In this document: in pieces, positions 21,560 to 31,850 of the stretch
How the letters are laid out: the number at the start of each line of letters is the position of its first letter
How positions within the stretch are numbered: the first letter of the stretch is position 1
DNA from: Cynocephalus volans
Lineage: Eukaryota > Chordata > Mammalia > Dermoptera > Cynocephalidae
DNA: 64,000 nucleotides
Reading direction: 5' to 3'
Assembly (NCBI RefSeq): GCF_027409185.1
Contig: NC_084463.1
Coordinates: forward strand, 162,169,869-162,233,868
Translations under genes and position numbers: made by a program
The notes under the pieces: model-generated
What the model was told of the DNA's origin: nothing
What the model saw: only the letters and a program-made list of their open reading frames with translations
Databases searched by the model: none

Positions 21560-21745
21560 CACCACTCTGAGCCTCTGGTTCTCACAACAACCCTGCACAG
21601 TAGGCAGGGAAGCTGTGCCCATTTTACAGGTGTGGCTACTGAGGCTCAGAGAAAGGAAACAACTTCTCCAACTTCTCTCCTGATCACACAGCTAGTCAGG
21701 CAATTGATTCGTGGCCAACCTCCACGCTGTGCTTTCTCAGCTCTA
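21560..21745 (-). mobile_element. MIR
   Basis: Antisense MIR: TTCTCACAACAACCCTGCAC, CATTTTACAGGTGTGGC and CACACAGCTAGTCAGGC in order. Confidence 0.85.
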
Positions 21746-22199
21746 TCAACTGGAAGGTAAGAATGTGCAGAATTCAGATTTCAAAGGAAGGGCTTTGGTT
21801 TGAAATTTGAGTCCTCGGAGGAGGAAGGTCTTTGAGCAATTGTATTTCCAATATTTCCCACAAGAAAAGGACCACCTGGAACAGGTTGGTACAGACACTT
21901 TCTCAGGCCCCTACCCAGGACTGTCTATGCAGTGAGCTTACAGGGGGGCCTCAGCAAGTGGTGGGGTTTTTTGGTATCATTTTAATTTTGGAGGGTGAGG
22001 GGCACAACTAACCATGAGTGGTGGTTTTTTTGTTTGTTTTGTTTTGCTTCTTTTTTTTATTTACTTTTTTTTTTTTTTCTGTTTTTCTTTTGAGTGGTGT
22101 TTTTTAACAAGGGAAGTTCGGGACCTCCTGGCCCCACTCTGCTCCATTTTACAATGAGGAATCAGGCTCAGACAGAAGGGAGAGACCCATCGTCAACAG

Positions 22200-22440
22200 T
22201 CACCAGGTCCCACATACTTGGAAAAATTCAAGAGCATCTGTGTCACCAGTTCTGTGATCCTACACCTCGTGGGCTCAATTGCTTTGTCTGTAACTCAGAG
22301 TAATCCTACCCTCATTCCTCGGAGGGCTGTCAAAAGAAAACCCAACTGTGCACAGGAAACCCCTAGAGCAGCACCAGGCACATAGTGAGTACTCAGCACA
22401 CGGCAGCTTTTAAATACTGTTATCATTTATCATTCCCTTT
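22200..22440 (+). mobile_element. MIR, diverged
   Basis: Sense MIR: AATTGCTTTGTCTGTAACTC, then GAGCAGCACCAGGCACATAG and GTGAGTACTCAGCAC. Confidence 0.6.
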
Positions 22441-22646
22441 GGTTTCTCCAAGTGATAAGCGGCCAAGTTCTGGCACTGAACCTACCAGCTTGGCATTCTA
22501 GTTTCCTGTGGGGACTGGAAAACCAAAACAGTGGACACATTTGATACCATTGTGCTGAAGTAAAAAAACTAGTTCCCCACAGTGCACTGTACTATAAGAG
22601 CTGCTCGGGCAAAGAGTAAAGGTAAATTATCAGATGAACATAAACG

Positions 22647-22754
22647 ATTTTTTTTTTTTTTTTTTTTTGGCATCTGGCCAGTCCAGGGATCTGTACCCTT
22701 GACCTTGGTGTTATGAGAACCACACTCTGACCCAGTGAGCCAACTGACCAGCCT
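22647..22754 (-). mobile_element. t-SINE monomer
   Basis: Minus-strand unit with a T run of about 20. The D arm reads GACCCAGTGAGCC, a hybrid of the monomer and dimer patterns. Confidence 0.87.
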
Positions 22755-23099
22755 ATCAAACACTTTTAACTTTTATGAGTATATGTAAATAGATAGATAT
22801 ATATATCTTAGGCTTATGCTCTGTTTGACCGTCCCAGAGGGCACCTAAGGACTCAGGTCCCACCCATGGAGGGTGGGACACACGTCTGCTGAAGATTCCA
22901 TTTGCTGGCCCGACTCAACTGGGCTGGATTCTGGGCCCACCACTAACTGTGCTTCTATTATTTCATGTGAAAAGTGTGAGGGTGACACGCCGCGCAGAGG
23001 CAAGGCTCCCAGAATGGAGGCCCTGCACACCCCTGTCACCTCCCCAGGGTGGTCAGCCTCTCAAGGGCCTGGAGAGTGGGCTTCTGTCTGCCTTTCTAA

Positions 23100-23330
23100 G
23101 GGTAACCCTGTGTGTCCCCATGCCGTGGTCACCACAGGACTCCTATCTCCACCTCTCCCTGCGCCAGTCCTCCCTGCCCTTGAGGTTGAGCTTCAACACC
23201 TCCTCCTCCAAGAAGACTGCCTAGATTCTCCCACTCCCAAGCCAGATGTGGGCTCCCTTTCTCTTCCGTGCACCCTCAGCACTTGGCATCTCTTTTAAGG
23301 CACCTTGCTTTATGGACTGAGAATCCCTCC
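23100..23330 (+). mobile_element. L2 fragment
   Basis: Sense L2-like coding-end sequence: CTCCTCCAAGAAGACTGCC and GTGCACCCTCAGCACTTGG. Confidence 0.6.
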
Positions 23331-23689
23331 TTTTCCAGGGACAGAGATTCTACCCTGCTGCCCTTGGCTTCCTCTCTGGGCATCACCAAACAAGGTCGTG
23401 CCCACAGCATGTAAATGTAGATTGATTTCACTGGCTCACTCATAAGGAACGGCTGGGTAGGCTGCCCCAGTTTGCAGCCTCCCTGTAGATCTAAGCCTCA
23501 CCTCAACCTTAAATGGCATCAGTCATTTAGATCTGAGAATCACCTGAAGAAATAGATACTAGTGCACTTCATTTAATCCAAGGCACACTTTTTTTTCCTC
23601 CACACTTTAACCTCTCTGAATGGGGCTGAACCTTCCAATGAATGGGCAATAGGTATTCTTTCTTAATGGTATATAACATAATGCTACCT

Positions 23690-23850
23690 TTCCATCAATA
23701 CCTTCTTAGATTTGATGAAATAAGGGATTATCCCCATTTGATGGCTGAGAAATTGTAGGCACGTAAGGCTAAGCCACTCACCCAAGGCATGTAGCTGGTA
23801 CATGAAAGAGCCAGGTCTTAAACTCAGGCTATGTGATGGGTTTGGAATCC
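23690..23850 (-). mobile_element. MIR
   Basis: Antisense MIR: GGATTATCCCCATTTGATGG and GGCATGTAGCTGGTACATG, truncated on the left. Confidence 0.65.
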
Positions 23851-23866
23851 CAGGCCTCTGCAGTAG

Positions 23867-24401
23867 GCAGCCTCTAAGATGCCTCCAGTGATCCCAGCCT
23901 CCTGGTGCTCATGCCCTGTGTGATCCCCTCCTGTTGAGGGTGGGCTGGACCTGGGGACTCACCTCTAAGGAACAGAACACAGCAAAAATGATAGGATGTC
24001 CCTTCCGAGATGATGTCCCCAAAGACTCCGGCTCCTGTCCTACCCTCTCATTTGCTTACTCTGATTGAAGGCAGCTGAGACGTTGTGAACTGCTCCTTGG
24101 AGAGGCCCAAGTAGCAACAGCCAACAACCAGCAAGAAGCTGAGGCCCTCAGTCCAACACTCCACAAGGAACCAAATTCTGTCAGCCACCACGAGGGTGGG
24201 CATGGAAGCAGAGCCAAGCCCAGAAGAACCGTCAGAAGATTGTAACTCCTTGATTGTAGCCGGGGAGAGACCCTGAGCCAGAGCCCTGCTAAGCCATGCT
24301 GGGATGGCTGACCCACAGAAACTGTGAGATATTAAGTGTGTGTTGTTTTAAGCCACTAAGTTTTGGGGTAATTTGTTATGCAGCAATAGACAACTAACAG
24401 T
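23867..24401 (+). mobile_element. MLT1 LTR
   Basis: Sense MLT1-type MaLR LTR. It runs from TAGGCAGCCTCTAAGATGCC to the typical 3' end: ACTGTGAGATATTAAGTG, TTTTAAGCCACTAAGTTTTG, then CAGCAATAGACAACTAACAG. Confidence 0.85.
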
Positions 24402-24407
24402 CTCCAA

Positions 24408-24620
24408 TATTTAATACCAAATATTTACTGTGTGGGGTCCCGGGGACACAGAGCTGAGATAGATGTTGTCCTAGCCTTCAAAGGACGCCCAGTCTGGTGG
24501 AGTAATTGTGCCACTGTGTGTATTGAGTGGGCTGGGAAGGGGACTTCCTGCCTTCCCCAGCCTGGAGGGCTTAGGGCAGGCTTCAGGGGGAGGGGTCATT
24601 CACAGAGCAAGGTCTTGAAA
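24408..24620 (-). mobile_element. L2 fragment
   Basis: Antisense L2-like: ACCAAATATTTACTGTGTGG and GACACAGAGCTGAGATAGATG, CTAGCCTTCAAAGGACGCCC. Confidence 0.6.
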
Positions 24621-25319
24621 GGTGAGCAAGAGCTCACCAGGTGAAGATGGAGGGGAGGCGGTGGGGAGGGAAGGACAGGGACATGTACCTTCTTGTCTTC
24701 AGTGGATCTGGGAAATGGTTTAAGACTGCGCGCTTGCAGAGGGGATCGGAAGCTACATGCCTGACGCAAGAGCGAGTGATTCGTCCCAACACATCCTGAA
24801 GGTCTATGAGTCAGCAAGCTCTTCGCGGGCTCAGATTTTTGTGAGAGTGGGGATGAGTCGACTAATACGTGGAGGTGAAGGCGTTGAAGATTGTGTAATG
24901 GCTGTGTTGCTTTTTAACATGTGGGTTAAACATTAGGAGCGTGGTCAGCATTGGAATAAAGAGGGCTTGGGTGCAGCTCAGATTTGGTGTTTGGGACAGG
25001 CTGGGGCAGAGGGTCATTCCCTTCCCACTGACCCTGTCTTAGCTCCTCTTGGTGGGAGCTAAACCTGGCAGAGATTGAGACCCTTCATCCAAGGAAGGCC
25101 CGGAAACTCTGAGAGGGAGAAAAGAGAGTCAGGCCAGGCCCAGGGGGACGAGGCTGGGGTGAGCCAAGAGTTGCAGCCAGCACTTCCCCAACCACAGACG
25201 GGTGTGCCCTGTGTGGCAGCCCAAACACGGAGGTGGCAGGATGCCTGGCTTCCGGTGCTGCCCCTGCTGCTCATGCTGGGGCAGGAGAGAAGGCTGGTGG
25301 AACCGTGGGCTTCATAACC
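24621..25319. other. Unassigned intergenic sequence
   Basis: No gene or confident repeat. Confidence 0.3.
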
Positions 25320-25505
25320 AGGCTGGCCAGGGTGGCAGTAAGCTCTGCCACTTACTGGGCATGCTCTCTGGCCAGATGCTTAATCTCTCGGAGCCTCAGT
25401 TTCCTGATCTGTAAAATGGGATAACAATCCCCACCTTGTACAACTGTCAATGAGGTTTAGATGAAATCCATGGAGGGATTAGTTCTGGAACAGTAAAAAT
25501 GCTCA
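25320..25505 (+). mobile_element. MIR
   Basis: Sense MIR: CTCTGCCACTTACTGGGC, GAGCCTCAGTTTCCTGATCT and GTAAAATGGGATAACAAT. Confidence 0.88.
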
Positions 25506-25739
25506 AAAAATAGTGAGTAAAACAACAAAGAGTGTTTCAGCCATCAAGTTCTACAATTCTAAGGAATCTACTGGCCCAGCCCAAGACCCCTTTTTCTTTC
25601 CCCTATCTTGGAGGAAAGAGTTGCTGCTGGTAATCTTGCCTTTAGAGACATCCACACTCATGATTTCATTTTATTTTTCAATACAAGCCATTTTATAAAA
25701 TGAGACTGACCACTGGGGGAATAGATTTGCTCATGATAA

Positions 25740-25960
25740 TGAATACCACCAATCCACTTTTATTGAGTGCTTGCTGTGTGCCCGGCCTGCCCTGTGGATC
25801 ACATTTAATTCTCACAACAATCACCTGAGTTATTTGTCTCTGTTATAGATGAGGGAACTGAGGGGAGAAGAACACGTCCAAGGTCACGTAGCTTCCATTG
25901 ATGAAACCACAATCTACCCAGAGGCAGTTGGTCCCCAGAGCCTGAGCTCTTAACGTCTAT
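25740..25960 (-). mobile_element. MIR
   Basis: Antisense MIR: TTTATTGAGTGCTTGCTGTG, TTAATTCTCACAACAATCAC, AGATGAGGGAACTGAGGG. Confidence 0.88.
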
Positions 25961-26029
25961 ACTGTGCAAGAATATTAGGGGCAGAGCTCCTAACTCCTAG
26001 CCTGGAGCTGTCCTGTTTCTCTTTGTTTC

Positions 26030-26270
26030 TTTTAAAATTTTTTTCAAGTGTAGTAAAATACATGTAATATACCATCTCGGCCATTTTTTAAGCATACAGT
26101 TCAGTGATGTTATGTACATTCATATCATTGTGCAACCGATCTCCAGAACTCTACTAATCTTGGGAAACTGAAAATCTATAGCCGTGAAACAGTGACTCTC
26201 CATTCCCCTCCCGTCTCCCTCAGGCCCTGGCAACCCCATCCTACTTTATGACTCTGAGAATGGGACTGTT
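26030..26270 (-). mobile_element. L1M fragment
   Basis: Antisense L1 sequence: AGTAAAATACATGTAATATA, CATACAGTTCAGTGATG, and CCATTCCCCTCCCGTCTCCC. Confidence 0.7.
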
Positions 26271-26550
26271 CTGGGCTGGAGCTATCCTGATTCTTAAAAG
26301 CCTGTCTCTATATTGCTGCTGAGCCATCTGTGCTCAGTGTCAATGGAATGAGTGGTTTGGACAACCAGGGCCACAGGAGTTCAGAGGAAGCCAAGCTCTT
26401 CAGAGTTGGGTGGTCAGGGAAGGCTGCCTGGAGGAGGAGGAGGAAGAGGCAGTACGATCCAATCCCTTGGCCTGTACTCCTCACCCCAGGAGGTGGTGAG
26501 GCAGCGGCGAGTGTGACTCAGATGCTCAGCCCCTGTGGCCTGCCCTTTGG

Positions 26551-26588
26551 TTTATGACAGCCAGCTCAGCAGCACCAACCTTTGCCCC
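26551..26588. promoter_or_regulatory. Candidate CDX-like and HNF4-like sites upstream of C11orf86
   Basis: TTTATGAC at 26551-26558 resembles the CDX homeobox consensus. The complement of 26576-26588 reads GGGGCAAAGGTTG, a direct-repeat-1 pattern like HNF4A sites. They lie 100-140 bp before the C11orf86 start codon. Motif matches only; the transcription start is not visible. Confidence 0.3.
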
Positions 26589-26688
26589 CATGAACTCCCA
26601 CCGGGTAGGTGGAGACACCAGGCCCTCTCAGAGGGCCAGTGGCTTGCCGAGGGGCTGGAGCAGTCCTGTACCCGCAACCTCCAGAACC

Positions 26689-26964
26689 ATGCGGACAGGG
26701 CTGCGCAGCCAGTCCTTGCGAGGACCCCACACTTCTTATGGAAAGCTCCAGGAGCCCTGGGAGAGGCCCCTGCAGAGCCAACTCCGCCGGGCCCTGAGCC
26801 TCAGAGGGGGAGGTAAGAAGTCCAGGTCCCAGGGCCTCGATATAGCCACAGAAGGGCTGGATGCTTCTGCTCAGGAGCGGCTGCCAGGGAGCTTGGGGGA
26901 CACGGAACAGCTGATCCAAGCCCAGCGAGGAGGCAGCCGGCGGTGGCTGAGGCAGTACCAACAG
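26689..26964 (+). CDS. C11orf86: C11orf86 coding exon 1
   Basis: First 92 codons of a small, uncharacterised, arginine-rich protein. I identify it because the reading frame follows human C11orf86 closely from memory: starts MRTGLRSQSL, has SYGKLQEPW at residues 16-24, QLRRALSLR near 30-38, and SLGDTEQLIQAQ near 69-80. The start at 26689 is chosen because it matches the human N-terminus and has A at -3 (ACCATG). Two in-frame upstream ATGs at 26554 and 26590 have poor context. The exon ends at a phase-0 donor (CAACAG|GTATGG, intron from 26965). No signal peptide or membrane segment. The molecular function is not known to me. Confidence 0.93.
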
Positions 26965-27534
26965 GTATGGCTGACGGTTGAAGGATGGAGGGTACCACAG
27001 GGGGAGGGTGGGACTCCAAGGAGAGGGACCCAGGGCAGAAAATATTCAGAGGTAGAAACATCTGAAGCCGTGCCCCAAGATGACAACAGAGCTGTCTGGA
27101 GAGGAGGCTAGAGAGAGAGAGGCCCAGGACCCGTATGTCAGAGGTCCTTGAATGCGTTTGGGATTTATCTCATAGGCACTGGGGAGTCACCGAAGGTTTT
27201 AGGGCAGGGGAGTGGTGTGGTCAGAGCTGTTTTAAGATGATTAATCTGATAGTGTGTTGGGCCGGTGAATGTAGCAGGAAGCAAAGAGAACAGCCAGCAC
27301 AACTTCCTGAGAGTCACAAGAGTTACATTTCGTGCCGCTCTTACCCTGGGGAAAAGGGGAGACCCGGACACTTGTGGGGAGCTGCAGGCTCCTGGCCCCT
27401 GCCTCCTTCCTCTAGTGCTTCTCTCCCTGGGGTCTACCCCCACCTCGTGGCTGTGGGTGGAATGACAGCGGAAGCCCACCACTCAGCTGCTGCGGCCTGG
27501 GCCCTGGCCCTGATCCCCCCCTGTTTTCCAGCAG
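26965..27534 (+). other. C11orf86: C11orf86 intron
   Basis: 570-bp phase-0 intron with GT at 26965 and AG at 27533. An antisense L2-like fragment lies at about 27125-27310. The acceptor is a tandem NAGNAG (TTTTCCAGCAG|G): splicing at the first AG (27530-27531) would add one glutamine. Confidence 0.85.
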
Positions 27535-27630
27535 GTGAGGAGAAGGTGGGAGAGCTTCGTTGCCAACCTCTCCAGCGTGACCTTGAGTCGTCCAGCCTCC
27601 CCAGAGCCCCCACTGGGCACCACCAGCTAA
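27535..27630 (+). CDS. C11orf86: C11orf86 coding exon 2 and stop
   Basis: Codons 93-123 and the TAA stop (27628-27630). It begins VRRRWESFV, a basic segment that continues a likely amphipathic helix from the end of exon 1 (RRWLRQYQQ). The whole protein is 123 residues. The human protein as I remember it has 115 and ends at the ASP that here is residue 115. Eight further residues (EPPLGTTS) follow before the stop, so the colugo gene has a short C-terminal extension or human has a shortened end. Confidence 0.92.
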   Translation: MRRRWESFVANLSSVTLSRPASPEPPLGTTS

Positions 27631-28395
27631 AGATGCTGGAAGTGAAGGTGGTCCTGCTGCTGCAGCTGACCAAGACCACCATGCCTGCTGACACACCTCT
27701 TTGAGGCCTTTCTGGACTGTGGATGCGACAGCTTGCTCGAAGCAGACTGTACAGCCTTCCTTACATGGCCCAGCGTGGTCTCTGCCACCAGCTCACTCAA
27801 GGCCCTTTGTGCCTGCCCCTCTTGGTCCTGCCTCCTCACCCTGAGGCTAGCTCTCAGCAAAGACCCCACCAGGGCTAAGAAGAAGGGGGCTCAGCTCTCT
27901 GTCCTCTGGGCTTGGGGGCCCCTTGGACTATGATGCGTATGAGGGTCTTAGAAGCCTGCCCAGAAGTAGTGGTGTCAACGCCCCTGCCTCACACAAGACC
28001 AGTCATCAAGTTTCACGAGCTTGGTGAAGCCAGACCCATGGCTGAGAGGCTCTTGGACATTGCCTGGTCGCTGGGCCGTGACCCACCTGCCCTTCTTGTC
28101 AGCTGCAAATGATGGGCCAGGACGTGGTTCTCCTTCACAGATGGTGAGCCCCTCAGGGCAAAGACCCCATCTGGGCAGTCCTCAGTGCTGGGCACTCTGG
28201 CTGAAAGGCCCAGGCCTTCAAACCTCACAATCAATGAAGGAAGCAGGGGAAACCTTCCCTCCCCATGTGACAGAGGGGGAAACTGAGGCCCAGTGGGGGA
28301 AAGGGATTTTTCGTTTGGGGTATCTCTGGCCCCAACCCTGTGCCCTACATTGGAATCAAACACAGTAATAAAGATGCTGAGCTGAACTAAATGAT
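27631..28395 (+). other. C11orf86: C11orf86 3' UTR with polyadenylation signal
   Basis: AATAAA at 28367-28372 lies about 740 bp after the stop codon. It is followed by a GT-containing stretch (TTTGTCTAGTGGTG) from 28397, suitable as a downstream element. A short antisense MIR piece (GGAAACTGAGGCCCAG near 28267) sits inside the UTR. The cleavage site is estimated. Confidence 0.65.
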
Positions 28396-29284
28396 TTGTC
28401 TAGTGGTGAACTTGCTGGCTCAGAGCCTCTCCCAACCCCTGTGAAATAGGCTGAGCTCAGAGCATCCCAGAACGGTGGGGCAAGGGCACAAGGGGCGGGT
28501 CCCCATGGGTCTCCCAGGAGGCTGGGCCTTTCCTGCCACTTCTCTTGACCTTTCTCCCCTGCGGCTTGCACCCACTCTGTGCTGACATCAGGGCCAGCTT
28601 CAGAGGACCTGGCTCTCCCATCATCCAGCCCCTTGAGGCAGGGATCACTCTGAGGCTCAGAGAGGGCAAGGTGCTCACCCAGGGCCACACAGAAGGGGAG
28701 GGTCTGACTCCAAAGGGCCTGAGCTCTTTGAGAGACACTGGTACTTCATGTAGGGCCCTTGGGGGCTCTCCAGACTCAAACAGGCCCAAGGTCAAGGGTG
28801 AGGGAGCAGCTAAGGGAGCAGCTAAGCATTCTGGTGCAAGATCTGTTTGCGGCAGGTGGGGGGGAGTCAACAGACAGAGGGGTGGGTTCCCTGTTTCCCC
28901 AGAGCCCAGAACTCTGGCAGGGCCTTTCAGGAACAAGCAGCATCCTGGGAAAATCCTGTCCCAGACAGCCAGGGATGCCTGACTTGGGAACTAGATTTCG
29001 GGAGCCAACCAGAAGTTTTGAGCCTAGTTAGTCTTGAACTTTAGATGACCTCTGCTCAACCCCTTCTGCAGTAGCCCCTGGGGTGCTTCTGGGGAACCGT
29101 AGGATTTCAGGGAACCCAGTTTGAGTTTATAGCTCTGACCAACCCTCTGAATGTCTGGAGGAGGAAACCGGGGCCCAGAATGGGCAGGACCTCTCGCCCC
29201 CCAGGTCTCTGCCCCTGAGGCTCGTCCCAGCCTCCTATCCTGAGAGGCAGCTCCAGCCCACCCCTTGTTACCCTCACTCTACTT
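28396..29284. other. Intergenic sequence downstream of C11orf86
   Basis: Contains an antisense MIR-like piece at about 28640-28720 (GAGGCTCAGAGAGGGCAAGG). Nothing else recognised. Free of t-SINEs. Confidence 0.4.
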
Positions 29285-29440
29285 GTCATGCTCTGTCATC
29301 AGTGTGTCTAGTTATGTGCTTTTCTTCTTCCACTGGTCGAAAGTTCCACAGGGACCTGACATGTTTACTCCTGGGACCCCAGGGCCTAGCTCAGGGTCTG
29401 GCACATGGTAGGTGCACAATAAACTATTGAGTGAATGGGA
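29285..29440 (+). mobile_element. L2 3' end
   Basis: Sense L2 tail: GGTCTGGCACATGGTAGG, TGCACAATAAACTATTGAG, TGAATGG. Confidence 0.8.
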
Positions 29441-29703
29441 CCCAGGTCACCAGTGAGTTGATGGCTGAGCTTGGCCTGCAGCTCATGGGGCTGGGGGCTC
29501 CCACTCGGGCAGAGCAATTCCTACGTCAGCCTCCATCAACAGGAAGTACGTCTCTGGGGCCCTTGACAGAGGCCTCCGCCAAAACACACACACACACTGG
29601 TGAGTTGTTTCCAAAGATGCCAAAACCGTCCCTCCCCTCACAGGTGCCTAATTGCATTGTGTGCTTGTCACATCTCCCGCCAACAGTAAAGTCTGTTGTC
29701 CCT

Positions 29704-29809
29704 CTTTTTGTTTTTTGGGTTTTTGGTAGCTGGCTGGTATGGGGATCCGAACCCTTGACTTTGGTGTTATAACACCACACTCTAACCAACTGAGCTAGCT
29801 GGACAGCCC
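29704..29809 (-). mobile_element. t-SINE monomer
   Basis: Minus-strand unit with a TTTTG-interrupted tail. GTGTTATAACACC at the anticodon arm shows the common AT-loss variant of the monomer type. Confidence 0.88.
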
Positions 29810-29814
29810 CCTAT

Positions 29815-30225
29815 TTTCCCTTTCTTTGAATCTGGATGGGCCGTGTGACCTGCTTTGACCAATAGAATGCAGTGGAAACAATGTTCTGGGACTTCTGATC
29901 CTAGGCCTTAAGAGGCCTCGCAGCTTCTGTTTCCGGCTTCTTCTGCATCTAACTCTGGAAGCCAGCTGCTATGTAAAGAAGTCCAGGCCACCCTGCTAGA
30001 GAAGCCTCATAGAGATCAGGGGCCACATGGAGGAGAACCCAGGTAGCCAATAGCCAGCACCAACTGCCAGTCATGTGATTGAGGCCCCAGCCCAGCTCCC
30101 AGCTGGTTGCAGCCTGAGTCACCCCAGCTGACACCATGTGCAGCAGAACCACCCAGCTAAGCCCAGCAACCCACAGAATGGAGATGAAAGAAACCCTCAT
30201 TGCTTTACACCACCAGGTTTCGGGA
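29815..30225 (+). mobile_element. MLT1-family LTR
   Basis: Sense MLT1-type LTR: GACCAATAGAATGCAGTGGA, CTTAAGAGGCCTCGCAGC, AGCCCAGCAACCCACAGAAT, GAGATGAAAGAAACCC and CACCACCAGGTTTCG. It abuts the next LTR, which is inverted. Confidence 0.75.
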
Positions 30226-30672
30226 GGGTGTTAGATTCCTAGGGCTGCTGGAACAAATTATCACAGACTGGGTGCTTAAAACAATAGAAACTTATTCTCT
30301 CACATTTGTGGAGTCCACAAGTCCTAGACCAAGATGTCGGCAGTGCTGTTCTACTTCTGAAGGCTCTCGGGAACAGTTCTTGCCTCTTCCCAGCTTCTGG
30401 TGGTCGCTGGCAGTCTTGGTATTCCTTGGCTTATGAATGCATCACTCCAATTCATGCTTCCATCACCACATGTCACTTTCCCTGTGCGTCTATGTCCACA
30501 TTTCCCTCTTCTTGCAAGGATTCCAGTTGTATTGGCTCTAGGGCCCACCCTAATCCAGTATGACCTCATCTTAACTTGAGTACATCTGCAAAGATTCTAT
30601 TTCCAAATAAGGTCATTCACAGGTTCCAGGTGGACATGAATTTTGGGGGAACAAAATTCAACCCACTAGAGG
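30226..30672 (-). mobile_element. MLT1 LTR
   Basis: Antisense MLT1: TAGATTCCTAGGGCTGCTGG, TTATTCTCTCACATTTGTGG, CAGCTTCTGGTGGTCGCTGG, GGGCCCACCCTAATCCAG, TTCCAAATAAGGTCA. Nearly full length. Confidence 0.9.
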
Positions 30673-30930
30673 TGGGTGGTTTGATATGTGCAATAGCTAA
30701 CCAAAACACACATCTTCCCACGACCCCAGTGGGAGGAGAACTCACGGTTGGGGGACAATTTCTCTGGGGACTCCCTCATTAGTGGCCTGAGTACAATGGC
30801 AAGAGAGGAACAAGGTGTTTGATATGCCTTCCTAGAAGGAACAAAGCCACGTGGTGCTGCAGACTGGCTGCCACAGCTGGGTACAACCTTTACAACAGGC
30901 TCTGAGGTCCATTAGAAAACCAGTTTCCAG

Positions 30931-31247
30931 GGCCAGCCCATGGCTCACTTGGGAGAGTGCAGTGCTGATAACACCAAGGCCACGGGTTCGGATCCCTATA
31001 TAGGGATGGCCGGTTAGCTCACTTGGGAGAGTGTGGTGCTGACAACACCAAGTCAAGGGTTAAGATCCCCTTACTGAGGGCTGGTCCGTGGTTCACTCGG
31101 GAGAGTGTGGTGCTGACAACACCAAGGCCACGGGTTCAGATCCCTATATAGGGATGGCCGGTTAGCTCACTTGGGAGAGCGTGGTGCTGACAACACCAAG
31201 TCAAGGGTTAAGATCCCCTTACCAGTCATCTTTCAAAAAAAGAAAAA
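30931..31247 (+). mobile_element. t-SINE tetramer (two dimers in tandem) with one TSD
   Basis: Four tRNA-Ile-like units head to tail. The first dimer ends CCCCTTACTGA at about 31078 without an A tail, and a second complete dimer (GGGCTGGTCCGTGGTTCAC...) follows immediately and carries the A-rich tail. The only TSD is GAAAACCAGTTTCCAG at 30915-30930 and 31248-31263, exact, enclosing all four units. Insertion as one unit is therefore likely. Confidence 0.93.
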
Positions 31248-31439
31248 GAAAACCAGTTTCCAGTCTTGAGGAGGCCGGAAGGGTGGCCAAGGAGTTCCTA
31301 AATTGGGTGAGCACACTTTGGTCAATAATATCCCCTGGAGAACCTTAAACAGAGGAAGAGAGGAGGAAGGAAAATAGTGTTTCTGAGCACGCGCCAGGGC
31401 CACACCCTCTGCTAGGCACTCAGCCAGGACCATCCCAGG

Positions 31440-31660
31440 GAGAGAGCATGGCTCAGTTGTTAAGCACACTGGTGCTGGAGCCACCTGGGTTTGAATCCTG
31501 ACTGTACCATTTGATAGTTTGTGACCTTGGGCAAGTCGCTTACCTTCTCTGGCTCAGTTTCCTCATTTGCAAAATGCAGCTAATAACAGCACTCAGCTCC
31601 TGGGGTCATTGTGAGGATCCCATGAACATAAGGTGCCTAGAACTGCCTGGAACTGTCCTT
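31440..31660 (+). mobile_element. MIR
   Basis: Long sense MIR including its tRNA-like head: GCTGGAGCCACCTGGGTTTG, GACCTTGGGCAAGTCGC, CAGTTTCCTCATTTGC and GGTCATTGTGAGGATCCC. Confidence 0.92.
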
Positions 31661-31850
31661 ATGATCTAACATAATCCTCCTGATAGCCACACGGGGCGGG
31701 CATCCTCCTCCTCATTCTACAGGTGAAGAAATGGACATTCAGAAAGTGAGGTGACTGCTCAGCAGTCACACAGTAATATGAGACATAGCCTGGGCCCAGG
31801 CTCACTCCAAAGCCCGGGATCTCAAAGGCTTCACTTGGGATTGTCAGTCC
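31661..31850 (-). mobile_element. MIR
   Basis: Antisense MIR directly after the sense one: TAACATAATCCTCCTGATAG, CATTCTACAGGTGAAG, GCAGTCACACAGTAATATG. The two form a tail-to-tail inverted pair. Confidence 0.85.
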
